A DNA stretch of 64,000 bases from Balneolales bacterium ANBcel1 (GCA_029688905.1 JARULB010000008.1:1-64000), one strand, 5' to 3'. Shown: positions 9,579-19,424, numbered from the stretch's first letter. Numbers and translations are program-made. The notes: generated by a model not told the origin, from the sequence alone.

Positions 9579-10499
9579 ATGAAAAACCCGAAAATCCTTG
9601 TTCCAATTGATTTTTCCGAGTTGAGCGAACACGCGCTCAAGGCGGCCAACCTGTTTGCAACCAGGTTTCAGGGCACAATCACGCCCTTTCACGCCTACAT
9701 TCCGGTGACCGACCTCGATGGGTTTTATTATGTGGGATCCGGCATTACCCCGCATGAAAAATACACAGAGATCGAGAAAGTTCTGAACAGGAGGCTTCAG
9801 GAAGCGGCCCGGAAACATGTTCCGGAAGATCTGTTAACTTCACCGCTGCTGGATGTCGGCAATCCAGCCCGGGCCATCACCTACAATACAAAAGATTTTG
9901 ATCTGGTGATCATGAGTACCCATGGCCGTACCGGCTTCAGTCGATTTGTGATGGGATCGGTTACGGAAAAGGTATTGCGGATGTGCAACAAGCCGATGAT
10001 CACCGTTACCGAAGAGTCCGATCTCGGTGAGTTGACCTCCTTGCTGGTAACCACCGATTTCTCGGAAAACTCATTCCGGATATTTCCTTTTGCCAACCGT
10101 GTTGCGGAGATTACCGGTGGCACGATAGATCTGGTGCATGTTGTGAGTGAAGAGCAGTTTTTCGATGCCAACGCCGTTAAGGGTACCATCCAGTCACGGG
10201 AAGAGGAACTTTCGGCGCTTGCCGATGAGCATTTCAGGAACATCCGGGAGCAGGTTCATGCGAAAGTGATTACCGGAAAGCGCTCTCCGCACGCGGAAAT
10301 CGAGAAGCTGGCCATGGATGGAGCATATCAGCTGGTATTCATGTCATCGATCGGCAGGTCCGGGCTGGAGTACCTTATGATGGGAAGTACGGCGTCACAT
10401 GTCGTTCGTACTGTCAAAAACGCGGTATTTACCTTCAACCCCCAGGGAATAAGTACAGAAAAGGCGAAGAAGCTTCATTTTAAAAACCGCGAGTTTTAA
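9579..10499 (+). CDS. Universal stress protein with two UspA domains
   Basis: 306 residues in two UspA-fold halves (about 3-145 and 150-290). Each half has the nucleotide-binding signature near its end: STHGRTGFSRFVMGSVTEKV and SIGRSGLEYLMMGSTASHV. The first strand ILVPIDFSELSEHAL is diagnostic. Proteins of this type bind ATP in the cytoplasm and help survival under starvation, redox or osmotic stress, often with broad and poorly defined roles. I chose ATG 9579 because the fold begins immediately after it; the reading frame stays open upstream to a TTG at 9486, which would add 31 unrelated residues. It is monocistronic. Confidence 0.93.
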   Translation: MKNPKILVPIDFSELSEHALKAANLFATRFQGTITPFHAYIPVTDLDGFYYVGSGITPHEKYTEIEKVLNRRLQEAARKHVPEDLLTSPLLDVGNPARAITYNTKDFDLVIMSTHGRTGFSRFVMGSVTEKVLRMCNKPMITVTEESDLGELTSLLVTTDFSENSFRIFPFANRVAEITGGTIDLVHVVSEEQFFDANAVKGTIQSREEELSALADEHFRNIREQVHAKVITGKRSPHAEIEKLAMDGAYQLVFMSSIGRSGLEYLMMGSTASHVVRTVKNAVFTFNPQGISTEKAKKLHFKNREF

Positions 10500-10760
10500 T
10501 CCGCTTCGACAATTGCAAACGTGCTGATTCCATTTCCCCGATAACGACCTGCGTTGCCCGGTTCCCCGGTTTTGATACTGGTATGGCGGCTACACCGCTT
10601 GTTCACTGCTCAATCCAGAGACACACGGATATCCATTTGCCTTGTGGCATCGCATTGACGGAGTGTCGGATAAGAGCCGGCTCGGGTTCACTCTACTCCT
10701 CCAAAGCAGAACCGGATGGCGTGAAATGCCTGACATGGAAACAGCAAGCCTTATCACACC
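10500..10760. other. Convergent gap between usp gene and porin gene
   Basis: 261 bases between two genes that end towards each other. I see no credible gene, no strong hairpin with a T-run, and no repeat. The short open frames across it have no recognisable features. Confidence 0.5.
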
Positions 10761-12317
10761 TCAAAAACGGATATTCAAACCTACAGTGGCATGCAGCCGC
10801 GTCACATCCTGGTCTGCGGTCTCGAAGAATGTAACAGGTGAGCCGGTGGCATCATCAACAATAATACCGGTACTCTCGTCGACATAATAGACATCCTCGG
10901 TGGTATTCCAGAGCCCATACTGGACGGCAATGTCGATGCTCATATTTTGCTGCAGGCCGATACCCAGGCCGGCGCTGAGAAACTGGCGGTCATTGTCTTC
11001 AAGGTATCCTATGGGATTGCTCATATAAGCCCACCCAAGACGGGGTTCAAACGCCCCGAATGTGGTAAAGGCGACACCGGCTCTGAAATTCCAGACATCC
11101 TCGAAGTTTTCATTGATAAAATTGTTCTCGGATATCTCTGTACGGCGGTCCTGAGCGTCAAAATCATCCAGCTGGATGCTGCTGTAGTTGATCCGCTCGG
11201 CGGAAAAGGATACATCCACAAACGGCAGATTTTTTGTTGCGGCTCCAAGGTTGATGCGGGCAGGACTGGTAACACTGTAGGAGTACTCTCCTTCAATCTC
11301 GGAACTGACAACGGGGCCGAAGGTATCGCCATTATCCGTCTGAACCACACCGTCAAATGTCACGACATCCAGAAACTCGGTCTGGTAATAAGTGTCGAAG
11401 CGCTCTTCCACTTTCCAGCGGGTTCCAAGCGCATAGCTGGCACCAACATCAACAAAGGATAACCCGGTATAGAGCAGTCCTGCCCGGAAATTCCAGCCTA
11501 CGGCGTTCACACGAAGCCGCTCCTCAAACAGCAACTGGTCAATGTTGTAGGTACCGGTATTTGCTTCTCCGGTATAGAGAGGCTGGCGGTTAATATCCCA
11601 GGGAGCCTCTTCGATAAATACCTGGTTGAACCGGTAATTGGAAACGGGAACGCCTGCCGTAACTCCCAGAAAGAGGTCTTGCTGAAACTCGGTTGCCAGA
11701 AACAGGCTGTATTCACCGGACTGGCCCCGATGCGTGGTTTCCGCATATTGAAACACCCCTTCAAAACCGCCATAATCGAAAACCGACTGAAGCTGACCGT
11801 GCGGGTCGTCTATGGCAAAGGTGTTATAGGCGATATCATTCGTGTAATCGGTAAGCGACTGATAGGTGCGGCTGGTCATATCGTTGAACGCATCAATACT
11901 GTAGGCGCTGTTAAAGTCGGCGGTCTGAGTGTATCCACCGCCAATCACCAGGCTGCCAACGGCAGTCGGAACCCGATAAGCGAAACCGATGTTGGTCAGG
12001 CCGATTTGATTGTCATCAAAAGACGTGGTCTGTCCCAGATAGGTCGATTCCTGGGAAACATCGCGAATGCCCAGCCCGGCGGTAAAAAAACTCTTCTCGA
12101 TTTTGCCGGCAACAGCCGGGTTGACAAGATAGGACCCCAGTCCCTGCAAGCGGGCTGCCGATGAGCTTCCCAGTGCAATGCTGTGGGGATCCTGACCTGG
12201 GACCTGCTGTGACAGGCGAAGTGCGTCAAAACTGTATTGAGCCTGAACGGCCGGAGCGCCCGTCAGCAAAAAAAGACAGGCGAGCAGGACGGGCGAAATA
12301 GAAAAACGGATAGCCAT
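10761..12317 (-). CDS. Outer-membrane transport protein, OmpP1/FadL/TodX-like
   Basis: 518 residues with a clear signal peptide (MAIRFSISPVLLACLFLLTGAPAV, cleavage after AQA near residue 26). The mature part is rich in alternating aromatic/polar strands and ends in LNIRF, a C-terminal phenylalanine typical of outer-membrane barrels. Early segments such as IALGSSSAARLQGLGSYLVNPA recall the FadL hatch region of Bacteroidota members. FadL-type barrels take up long-chain fatty acids or other hydrophobic compounds. The substrate here is not deducible. It is transcribed after the lipoprotein gene but separated from it by an intrinsic terminator, so probably independent. Confidence 0.75.
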   Translation of the reverse strand: MAIRFSISPVLLACLFLLTGAPAVQAQYSFDALRLSQQVPGQDPHSIALGSSSAARLQGLGSYLVNPAVAGKIEKSFFTAGLGIRDVSQESTYLGQTTSFDDNQIGLTNIGFAYRVPTAVGSLVIGGGYTQTADFNSAYSIDAFNDMTSRTYQSLTDYTNDIAYNTFAIDDPHGQLQSVFDYGGFEGVFQYAETTHRGQSGEYSLFLATEFQQDLFLGVTAGVPVSNYRFNQVFIEEAPWDINRQPLYTGEANTGTYNIDQLLFEERLRVNAVGWNFRAGLLYTGLSFVDVGASYALGTRWKVEERFDTYYQTEFLDVVTFDGVVQTDNGDTFGPVVSSEIEGEYSYSVTSPARINLGAATKNLPFVDVSFSAERINYSSIQLDDFDAQDRRTEISENNFINENFEDVWNFRAGVAFTTFGAFEPRLGWAYMSNPIGYLEDNDRQFLSAGLGIGLQQNMSIDIAVQYGLWNTTEDVYYVDESTGIIVDDATGSPVTFFETADQDVTRLHATVGLNIRF

Positions 12318-12393
12318 GAATAAAGGAATAGGATGGAAATTGGGTGATAAAAGCTACCACCAGGTTGAAGGCTGCATCAGGCTGGTTCATCTG

Positions 12394-12428
12394 CAAAAAA
12401 AAACAGGGTGCAAAAGGAGTGCACCCTG
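12394..12428 (-). terminator. Rho-independent terminator after the lipoprotein gene
   Basis: Arms CAGGGTGCA (12404-12412) and TGCACCCTG (12420-12428) pair perfectly over 9 bases with a 7-base loop. Read on the minus strand the stem is followed by nine T residues. It lies 33 bases after the lipoprotein stop codon. Confidence 0.9.
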
Positions 12429-12460
12429 AATTCTCTCAATGCAAAAAATCCGGTAAAATA

Positions 12461-13462
12461 TCAGTCATTACGACTGCGGGAGGTTCCCGAGCTTCCGCTT
12501 CCACGGCTTGTCGAGCTGCCGCTTCTGCTCACTGACCCACTGCTGCCCCTGCTCGATCCGGATGAACCCACCGATCCGGAGCTTCGCGTGGTATTGGTCG
12601 TGGACCTGGTCACTGAGCCGGTGCTGCGCGTTGTATTTGTCGTGGACCTGGTCACCGACCCTGTATTGCGGGTAGTGGTGGTAGCCGGAGAAGATCGTTG
12701 CACCCCGGATGCGGGCGATCGGGTTGTAGTGGCGGCACGATCCGTTCGAACCGATGAAGCGCCCGAACGATCGGTTCTTGCTACAGCAGTTGTGCTTCTG
12801 GTAACCGTTGAAGGAGCTGCCCGATTAACACTGCGTGTTGTGGCAGTACTTCTGTTTACACTGCTACGAGATGCATCCCTTGCTATGAAATCGGTGGAGC
12901 GGGTGGCGGTTACACTACCCGATCCGCGCACGGTACGGGTTCTGTGTGGTGAAACTCCGGTGACATTCTGGTAATTGTATACCACAACATAACGGGGCCC
13001 GAATATGCCGTAATAAGCGTGTGGTCGCCCCCATCTGTGCCATCCATAGTGATGATACCCTCCTAAATGGTACCAGGCGTATGGATAGTGCCGGGTTCTC
13101 CAGTGATATGCCCCATATCCGTACATGGGCCAAAAATGGTTTCCGAAATAGGGATCATAATATACGTTGCTGTACCCCATGGAAAAGCCCAGACTCCACA
13201 TGCTGTGAGACCGGTGCCCGTAATGAATACCCGCTTGTCGCGGCCACGGGTTGCGGGAATAATCACGGAAATAAATGGTTGCGTCTTCCATTCCATCATC
13301 GTAGCCCAGGTCGTACGCATCCTGTACCGTATAGACTTCTTCGGAATGACGCTCGGAGTCGTAATGCGCCTGGCGATCATCGATTACATGCACCTGTGTG
13401 TAGCATCCGGTAACAAAGAGGGCTGCGACAGCAATTATTAAGAGATTTTTGAAGTGTGCCAT
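12461..13462 (-). CDS. Putative lipoprotein with Tyr/His-rich middle and Ser/Thr/Arg-rich tail
   Basis: 333 residues. A type II signal peptide ends in the lipobox VTGC (Cys near 20), so the mature protein should be lipid-anchored. Residues about 45-65 hold DAYDLGYDDGMEDATIYF. Residues 70-165 are very rich in Tyr, His, Trp and Gly. From about 190 to the end the sequence is almost only Ser, Thr, Arg, Gly and Asn, with a 14-residue unit GSVTRSTTNTTRS repeated. I do not recognise a family beyond this composition. The tail looks disordered and positively charged, perhaps for binding polysaccharide or other anionic surface material, which is speculation. It begins with ATG at 13462. Confidence 0.75.
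   Translation of the reverse strand: MAHFKNLLIIAVAALFVTGCYTQVHVIDDRQAHYDSERHSEEVYTVQDAYDLGYDDGMEDATIYFRDYSRNPWPRQAGIHYGHRSHSMWSLGFSMGYSNVYYDPYFGNHFWPMYGYGAYHWRTRHYPYAWYHLGGYHHYGWHRWGRPHAYYGIFGPRYVVVYNYQNVTGVSPHRTRTVRGSGSVTATRSTDFIARDASRSSVNRSTATTRSVNRAAPSTVTRSTTAVARTDRSGASSVRTDRAATTTRSPASGVQRSSPATTTTRNTGSVTRSTTNTTRSTGSVTRSTTNTTRSSGSVGSSGSSRGSSGSVSRSGSSTSRGSGSSGTSRSRND
12590..12675. repeat. 42-base tandem repeat inside the lipoprotein gene
   Basis: The 17-base string GTCGTGGACCTGGTCAC occurs at 12597 and again at 12639, a 42-base period encoding 14 residues. The flanking bases are imperfectly repeated. It encodes the duplicated GSVTRSTTNTTRS block. Confidence 0.75.
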
Positions 13463-13825
13463 GATAAACTCCCTGGTGATTTTTACTGCCCGTTATGGTT
13501 GGGTTACCTTAATGCTGCATCGACAACCATGTAACTTTAGAACGATTTCTGCCTGATTTTCTTGTTGCTTCCAATTTGCAGAGACTTCAGGCTTCAGGCC
13601 TCACCTGTTCCTCTCGTATAGTTTATCTTCCGGGCCGCTTGCCCGGACTGTACATGATCTGGATTGCTTCCGTATACTAGCAATATAGAAGAAAAACCAA
13701 AAATTGCACTGATAATTCTACTTTTTTTACGTATCAGAGAAAAAAAGGTTCGATGAGATTCCCCTTTTCCCTATCCGATCTCTCAGAGACAAAATAAACG
13801 CATCCGTCGCTGCTTAGCAGGGTTT
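13463..13825. other. Gap between sigma factor and lipoprotein genes
   Basis: 363 bases with no credible gene. The half near the sigma gene is AT-rich (about 13675-13800) and should contain the lipoprotein promoter and the sigma gene's 3' end. On the minus strand a TTGGTT, 18 bases and TATACG can be read around 13670-13702 as a weak promoter candidate. A small inverted repeat CTGATA/TATCAG lies around 13709-13737. Confidence 0.4.
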
Positions 13826-14737
13826 TTATCCCAGATACACTCGCAAGGCCAGGCTTCTGTTGTGATGGCGGAGTTTTCTGAGTGCTTTTTCCTTGATCTG
13901 GCGGACACGTTCACGGGTAAGATCAAAACGTTCACCGATCTCTTCGAGGGTCAGGGAATGCTCACGGCCAATTCCAAAATAGAGTCGAATCACCTCTGCT
14001 TCCCGCTTGGTCAGCTTCGACAAAGCTCTTTCGATCTCCACCTTCAGCGACTCACCCATCAGGTCGTTGTCGGGATCTGGGGTCTCCTCATTCTCAAGTA
14101 CATCCAGCAGACGGTTATCCTCACCCTGGGCAAACGGCGCATCCACAGAAAGATGGCGTCCTGAGATTTTCAGGGTATCGGAAACTTCAGACACCGTCAT
14201 TTCCAGGCTCTCGGCAAGTTCCGATGCCGAGGGAATGCGTTCGTACTCCTGCTCCAGCTTGGAGAGTTCTTTTCCGATTTTATTGAGGGCACCCACCCGG
14301 TTCAACGGAAGCCGGACAATTCGACTCTGTTCGGCAAGCGCCTGCAAAATGGACTGACGGATCCACCAGACCGCGTAGGAAATAAACTTGAAGCCTCTGG
14401 TTTCATCAAAACGTTTGGCGGCTTTGATCAGGCCCAGGTTTCCCTCATTGATCAGGTCACCGAGCGACAGCCCCTGGTTTTGGTACTGTTTGGCAACAGA
14501 GACAACAAACCTCAAATTCGCCTTGGTCAGTTTTTCAAGAGCATCCTGGTCACCGGCCTGAATTTTTTTGGCCAGATCCACCTCCTCATCGGGAGTGATC
14601 AGGTTCACTTTACCGATCTCCTGCAAATACCGGTCAAGGGACTGTGATTCTCTGGTTGAAATTCCGCTGGGACTTGGATTTTTTGGTTCTTTCTTCTTTT
14701 TGGCCACTTGAAATACTTGGTTTGGGTGTTGGTTCAA
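13826..14737 (-). CDS. rpoD: RNA polymerase sigma factor, RpoD/SigA type
   Basis: 303 residues. It has region 1.2 ([16 protein letters not shown], near 35-50), region 2 with the -10 recognition segment ([15 protein letters not shown]), region 3, and region 4 with the -35 helix-turn-helix ([20 protein letters not shown]). Region 1.1 is absent, as is usual for the short primary sigma factors of Bacteroidota and relatives. It should be the housekeeping sigma. The frame begins at a TTG at 14735-14737, but a GTG giving [10 protein letters not shown] at 14707 is an equally likely start. An element TATATTTG at 14765-14772 on the minus strand resembles a -10/-7 box. Confidence 0.93.
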   Translation of the reverse strand: MNQHPNQVFQVAKKKKEPKNPSPSGISTRESQSLDRYLQEIGKVNLITPDEEVDLAKKIQAGDQDALEKLTKANLRFVVSVAKQYQNQGLSLGDLINEGNLGLIKAAKRFDETRGFKFISYAVWWIRQSILQALAEQSRIVRLPLNRVGALNKIGKELSKLEQEYERIPSASELAESLEMTVSEVSDTLKISGRHLSVDAPFAQGEDNRLLDVLENEETPDPDNDLMGESLKVEIERALSKLTKREAEVIRLYFGIGREHSLTLEEIGERFDLTRERVRQIKEKALRKLRHHNRSLALRVYLG

Positions 14738-14950
14738 TCGAATGGTCCGGGGATTTTAATTCCGCAAATATACGATCTTTAGAACACGTTTTCTTGTACA
14801 ACTATTTATTATCGGTGAGATTCGGGAAACGTTCCGGAACGGCTATTTCAAAACGATTCAAAAGTAAAGATGTTATTTGTCTATTATCGGCAATTATTAA
14901 AACAGCTCAACCGCAGTCCAGCATTCCTTTGAGTTCTGACAAATCGTTAC

Positions 14951-16123
14951 TTATCTGATGAAGCTTTTCCCGGCAAAGGGGTTATCCAGCCCAAAATAGT
15001 GGCATACTGAAACGGCAACATCTGAGAACCCCGCCCGGGTCTGAAGTTCCGGTGAATCGGCTTTATGGGCCGGATACACCAGAAGGGGCGTGAACTCCCG
15101 GGAGTGGTCGGTACTGGGCATGGCCGGATCATTCCCGTGATCGCCGGTAATGATCAGCAGGTCATCCTGCTTCAAATGCTCCAGAAACTTTGGAATGGCA
15201 CGGTCGATCTCCTCCAGGGCCGCGGCAAAACCGGGCACATCATTACGATGACCGAAATTCTGGTCGGTTTCGATGAGATTGATGAACACAAAGCTTTCGG
15301 ATCCGGTTTTCATCTCGCCCATCACATGCAGCAGCTTCTCTATGCCCTCGGTGTTGCTCTTTGTCCGTATTGCCTTCGTAAATCCCTTTTCTGCAAACAG
15401 GTCGATGACCTTGCCGACAGAGACAGTCTCAATGCCCTGCTCCTGCAAGTATTTGGGGAGAAAGGGGTCGGGGGGAACCAGTGAGTAGTCGTGCCTCTGA
15501 TCCGATTTTCGATGATAGGCTCCCGGCTCACCGGCAAAGGGACGTGCAATCACCCGGCCTACCGCGTGCTCATCCACCATAATCTCTTTACGGGCAATGA
15601 TACACCAATCGTACAGAGTTTCAAGCGGAACCGTATCCACATGACACGCCACCTGAAACACACTGTCGGCCGAAGTGTAGACAATGGGCAACCCCGTCTT
15701 CTGGTGCTCTTCGCCAAACTGCTCAATGACGGCTGTACCGGATGCGGGCCGGTTGGACAGCACCCGCTCGTTGCCGGTCCGTTCACAGAATTTCCGGATG
15801 ACATCCTGCGGGAACCCCTTCGGATATGTTGGAAACGGACGCTCCATCCGCACCCCGGCAATTTCCCAGTGTCCGGAGGTCGAATCCTTGCCAGCTGATT
15901 GCTGACGCATTTTCCCAAACGCGGCAAGTGGATTTCTCACAGGGGCGACCGTTTCGAGCGGGATGATGTTACCGAGACCCAGTTTTTCTAATTCCGGCAG
16001 TTTGCACCGGGTTTGATTCACGACATGCCCTAGGGTGTTGCTGCCGGCATCACCGTAGCTTTCGGCATCTTCCTGGGCACCGACACCCAGTCCGTCGATA
16101 ATCAGCAGATAGCACACCCCCAT
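14951..16123 (-). CDS. deoB: Phosphopentomutase
   Basis: 390 residues, normal length. DeoB interconverts ribose-1-phosphate (or deoxyribose-1-phosphate) and the 5-phosphate, linking nucleoside breakdown to the pentose phosphate pathway. Alkaline-phosphatase-superfamily metal-binding motifs are present: IDGLGVGAQ near residue 9, the phosphorylated Thr region KDSTSGHWE near 80, and ITGDHGND near 330. It starts one base after the stop of the GAF-like gene, so it is cotranscribed with that gene and probably with pepF. Confidence 0.96.
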   Translation of the reverse strand: MGVCYLLIIDGLGVGAQEDAESYGDAGSNTLGHVVNQTRCKLPELEKLGLGNIIPLETVAPVRNPLAAFGKMRQQSAGKDSTSGHWEIAGVRMERPFPTYPKGFPQDVIRKFCERTGNERVLSNRPASGTAVIEQFGEEHQKTGLPIVYTSADSVFQVACHVDTVPLETLYDWCIIARKEIMVDEHAVGRVIARPFAGEPGAYHRKSDQRHDYSLVPPDPFLPKYLQEQGIETVSVGKVIDLFAEKGFTKAIRTKSNTEGIEKLLHVMGEMKTGSESFVFINLIETDQNFGHRNDVPGFAAALEEIDRAIPKFLEHLKQDDLLIITGDHGNDPAMPSTDHSREFTPLLVYPAHKADSPELQTRAGFSDVAVSVCHYFGLDNPFAGKSFIR

Positions 16124-16124
16124 C

Positions 16125-17597
16125 CTAAACCTCCATTTTAAATAATTCCTGCTTCATAGCCTGGTTCATCGCTTTTCTCACCTCTCCGATGATCCGGTCT
16201 GCATCCGTCCCGTTATCCATCAATAAATAACCGAGATGCAGGGTTACCCGCTCGCTGATGCCGGCGGAAAACGGGACCGGACTCCGAAATGCCTCTTCAA
16301 CACCATCCGTCCACTGACCGAATGCCGCCTCATCGGCAGATTGCAACAGAAAGCAGTAGACATAGTCGCTGTATTCTCCCAGGATTCCGGAAAATCCGTA
16401 TTCCTGCGGCCTGAGCCGGCGCAGAACCTGATGCTGCAGATCAAGCAGGTCGTCGAGCCGGTGTTTGCTGCGCAAATCGGCAATATTCCCGATGCCCACC
16501 ATACCGACCCAGCTTTGCAATACCCCATTCCGGTTTTTGTGATGCCGTTGCAGCGTCGACAGCGCCCCTGAAAAAAGATCTTTGCGATAGCCGGAATTGC
16601 CTGCGGCAAAAATATCCTCCTGCACATCCAGCCCTGGGAACATGGACTCCATTTTGAGTCCGGCTACCCGGCATAGATTCCCAATTTTATGTTTCGTGGC
16701 TTCATTGAAAACGAGCGGATTTTCCGAGTAGGAGAGTGCAACCAGCTGTCTTCGCTGTCGGTGCATGACCGGCACGGCCAGAGAGGCTCCGTTGCATAAC
16801 GGCTCGTGAACCGAGATCCGCTTGGGGTTTGCGTTCAGATGGCTTGAAAATAACGGCTCCCCGCTGCCAAGCGCCTGGCCCGAGATGGAGTTCTCCTGAA
16901 CACGTAGTCCTAATGGCGGCGGATAAGCTGCTTTTTCCGAATAAAGCACGGTGTGCCAGTCATCCATGCCTCGTGCCATCAGTACGGCGCCGCCGTTACT
17001 GCCGGCATATTCCTGAAGCTCTTCCAGCAGGCAGGTAACGAGCGAATAGGCGGAACGCGACCGGATCAGTTTTTTCACCGTTTCCTCGTAATCACTCCAC
17101 TCCGTCTGCTTTTCGGAGAGGTCGCTCAACTCCAGATGTGTTTTCAAAAGGCGGAAAAGTACATCTTCATACGCGGCAATAGCGGCTTCTTCTGTTCCGG
17201 TAAGCTGCGATTTTTCGGATGTCTCCACCGTCGTTATGGCTACCGTTTCCGTGTTGTAGGTAAACGGGATCAGATAGAGATAATTTACCGGAGGATCAGA
17301 GGTGTAATGGGTCAGTTCGGAGGTGGCGAGATGGGTTCCCGTCTCAAGGCGGGTTACCGACTTGATCGCATCAAACCTGCCTAAAAAGTGCTCTTTCCTG
17401 GATACACGATCCTGGTAAACCACATTCTTCTGGTTGGTTTCAAACCCCTCCAGGACCAGCACATCCCGATTGCTGTTCACCCAGTGCAGGGAGACCGTCT
17501 CCGCCTGCAGCGATGTCCTTAGCAGAATTAGCAAATCGCGAATCATCTTCTTGAAGTTTTGAAGATGTTCGCCCTCCCTGTTGTCTTTGTATGTCAT
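16125..17597 (-). CDS. GAF-like sensory protein with degenerate C-terminal cyclase-like region
   Basis: 490 residues, soluble, no signal peptide. Residues about 10-150 and 175-325 each look like a GAF-type sensory fold; the second has SGQALGSGEPLFSSHLN and SLAVPVMHRQRRQLVALSYS. The last 150 residues have a pattern reminiscent of a GGDEF domain (alternating strands, late HLGYLLMD) but no GGDEF motif, so it should not be an active diguanylate cyclase. Ligand and output are unknown. It lies between pepF (27 bases upstream) and deoB (1 base downstream) in one operon, which gives no obvious functional clue. The fold assignments are by eye. Confidence 0.65.
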   Translation of the reverse strand: MTYKDNREGEHLQNFKKMIRDLLILLRTSLQAETVSLHWVNSNRDVLVLEGFETNQKNVVYQDRVSRKEHFLGRFDAIKSVTRLETGTHLATSELTHYTSDPPVNYLYLIPFTYNTETVAITTVETSEKSQLTGTEEAAIAAYEDVLFRLLKTHLELSDLSEKQTEWSDYEETVKKLIRSRSAYSLVTCLLEELQEYAGSNGGAVLMARGMDDWHTVLYSEKAAYPPPLGLRVQENSISGQALGSGEPLFSSHLNANPKRISVHEPLCNGASLAVPVMHRQRRQLVALSYSENPLVFNEATKHKIGNLCRVAGLKMESMFPGLDVQEDIFAAGNSGYRKDLFSGALSTLQRHHKNRNGVLQSWVGMVGIGNIADLRSKHRLDDLLDLQHQVLRRLRPQEYGFSGILGEYSDYVYCFLLQSADEAAFGQWTDGVEEAFRSPVPFSAGISERVTLHLGYLLMDNGTDADRIIGEVRKAMNQAMKQELFKMEV

Positions 17598-17624
17598 TTC
17601 GCTGCCATTGGTTACCAGAATATG

Positions 17625-19424
17625 TTACCGTGAAGCGTCCACAGAATCAAGAAGGGATTCCGCCTCTCCGATCATGGTTTCCACGGCCTGCAGCCCGCGA
17701 TTCCAGAAAGTGCGTTGCCGGATGTCCACGCCCAGTTCATCGGTCATCCTGTCGGGCCATTCGGATCCTCCCTTTTCGAGCATTGCCAGATACTTTTGAT
17801 CGAAACCGTTCGGGGCCCGCTGGTACTCCTGATACAGGGCAAGCACCAGCAGTTCACCGAACGCATAGGCATAGACATACCCCGGAGTATGGACAAAATG
17901 CGGGATATAGCTCCACCATAGGCGATAATTATCCGAGAGCGTTACCGAGTCACCATATACCGGTTTCTGGGTCTCCATCCAGAGATCCGAAAAACGGTCG
18001 GTGGTGAGTTCGCCCTCTTCCCTGCGGGCTTTGTGGATGCGGTCTTCGAACCGGTTCATGGAAACCTGACGAAATACAGTTGCGATGGTATCATCAATTT
18101 TCCCAACCAGCAGCGCCAGCTTTTCAGCAGGGTCATCCAGGGAGGACAGCAGTTTTCGGAATACCAGCATCTCGCCGAAGACCGAGGCCGTTTCGGCCGT
18201 AGTTAGCGGCGTCCCTGCCTGCAGAATGCCCTGCTTGCGTGACAGGTACTGATGCACCCCGTGCCCCAGTTCATGGGCGAGGGTCTGGACGTCCCGTATC
18301 CTGCCTTCATAGTTCATGAACACATACGGGTGCACCGAGGGAACAGTGGATGCGGAATAGGCGCCGCCCCGTTTTCCCGGGCCCATGGCGGCATCAATCC
18401 AGCGCTTTTCAAAAAACAGGTCAGCGATGCGGCCCATCTCAGGGTGAAACTCGGTGTAGGATTCGACAACAATCCTGCGCGCCTCAGTCCAGCTGATTTT
18501 CTCCCTGTTTTTGCGGACGGGCGCATAACGATCGAACTCCATCATCTCATCCAGGCCGAGCAGTTTCTTTTTCAATCTGTAAAATCGCTGCACCAGCGGA
18601 TAATGTGCTACGACGGCATCCACAAGTGAATCGACGCTCTCATCCGAAATTTCATTTGACAGGTTGCGCGCTTTGAGCCAGTGGGGATAGTTTCTGAGGC
18701 GGTCGTTGGTGTATTTGTCGACCAGCAAGGTATTGAACACATAGGTCAGCGGGTGCTTCCTCCGGGCCAGACCCTCCGTGAACACTTCCGATGCTTTTCG
18801 CCTGACGTTCCGGTCAGGGTCATGCATTTTGCCCAGTATTTCCGACTCTGTAAGGGTTTCACCATCCAGGACAAAACGGGATGCTCCAAGCGTTTCATCA
18901 AAAAAACGGACCCAGGCTTTTGCGCCGGTAACAGATTTTGCCGAAAGAATTTTCTCTTCCTTCTCTTCCAGGATATGGGGCTTATCCATCCTGGACGTTT
19001 CCAGATAGTGTCTGTAAAAAGTCAGTTCGTCGCTTTCAATCAGCCGGGCTGCCTCCTGTTCCTCCATGGCCAGCCATTCCACCGTGAAGAACACCAGTTT
19101 CCGGGAGATCTCCGAAGAGAGCTCATTGGATTCCTGAACCGCCTTGCCCAGTGCGGGATCCTCGGTGTTGGTGGTCCAGCCAAGGTACGCGAAGGAACCC
19201 AGACGGCTCATGATTTCCAGTATCCCGGAATACTCGTCCAGGACCGATGAGAATTCGGCGGGGGTCAGTTCCGCAATTCGTCCGCGCCATTTTTCGGCAA
19301 AGGCATCCGCTTTTTGGAGCGCCAGCTCGCGGTCGTTTGCAAATTGAGGGTCATCAAGGCCATGATAGAGATCCGACAGATCCCAGCGCACTTTTTCTGC
19401 GCCTGTTTGCTCTTTTGTTGCCAT
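17625..19424 (-). CDS. pepF: Oligoendopeptidase F, M3 family
   Basis: 599 residues from ATG 19422-19424, matching the family length of about 600. PepF is a cytoplasmic zinc metallopeptidase that cuts short peptides left by other proteases. The catalytic HEXXH is seen as LAHELGHGVHQ near residue 385, with the downstream Glu in TAETASVFGE. The N-terminal PepF domain starts at WDLSDLYHGL. The frame stays open 61 codons upstream to 19607 but that stretch has no family similarity, so I reject the longer start. It is the first gene of a pepF-GAF-deoB operon. Confidence 0.94.
   Translation of the reverse strand: MATKEQTGAEKVRWDLSDLYHGLDDPQFANDRELALQKADAFAEKWRGRIAELTPAEFSSVLDEYSGILEIMSRLGSFAYLGWTTNTEDPALGKAVQESNELSSEISRKLVFFTVEWLAMEEQEAARLIESDELTFYRHYLETSRMDKPHILEEKEEKILSAKSVTGAKAWVRFFDETLGASRFVLDGETLTESEILGKMHDPDRNVRRKASEVFTEGLARRKHPLTYVFNTLLVDKYTNDRLRNYPHWLKARNLSNEISDESVDSLVDAVVAHYPLVQRFYRLKKKLLGLDEMMEFDRYAPVRKNREKISWTEARRIVVESYTEFHPEMGRIADLFFEKRWIDAAMGPGKRGGAYSASTVPSVHPYVFMNYEGRIRDVQTLAHELGHGVHQYLSRKQGILQAGTPLTTAETASVFGEMLVFRKLLSSLDDPAEKLALLVGKIDDTIATVFRQVSMNRFEDRIHKARREEGELTTDRFSDLWMETQKPVYGDSVTLSDNYRLWWSYIPHFVHTPGYVYAYAFGELLVLALYQEYQRAPNGFDQKYLAMLEKGGSEWPDRMTDELGVDIRQRTFWNRGLQAVETMIGEAESLLDSVDASR

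Noticed and set aside
12480-12760. CRISPR-like periodic repeats
   Set aside because: The repeats are codons for Ser/Thr/Arg in the lipoprotein tail, in frame and without unique spacers; not a CRISPR array.
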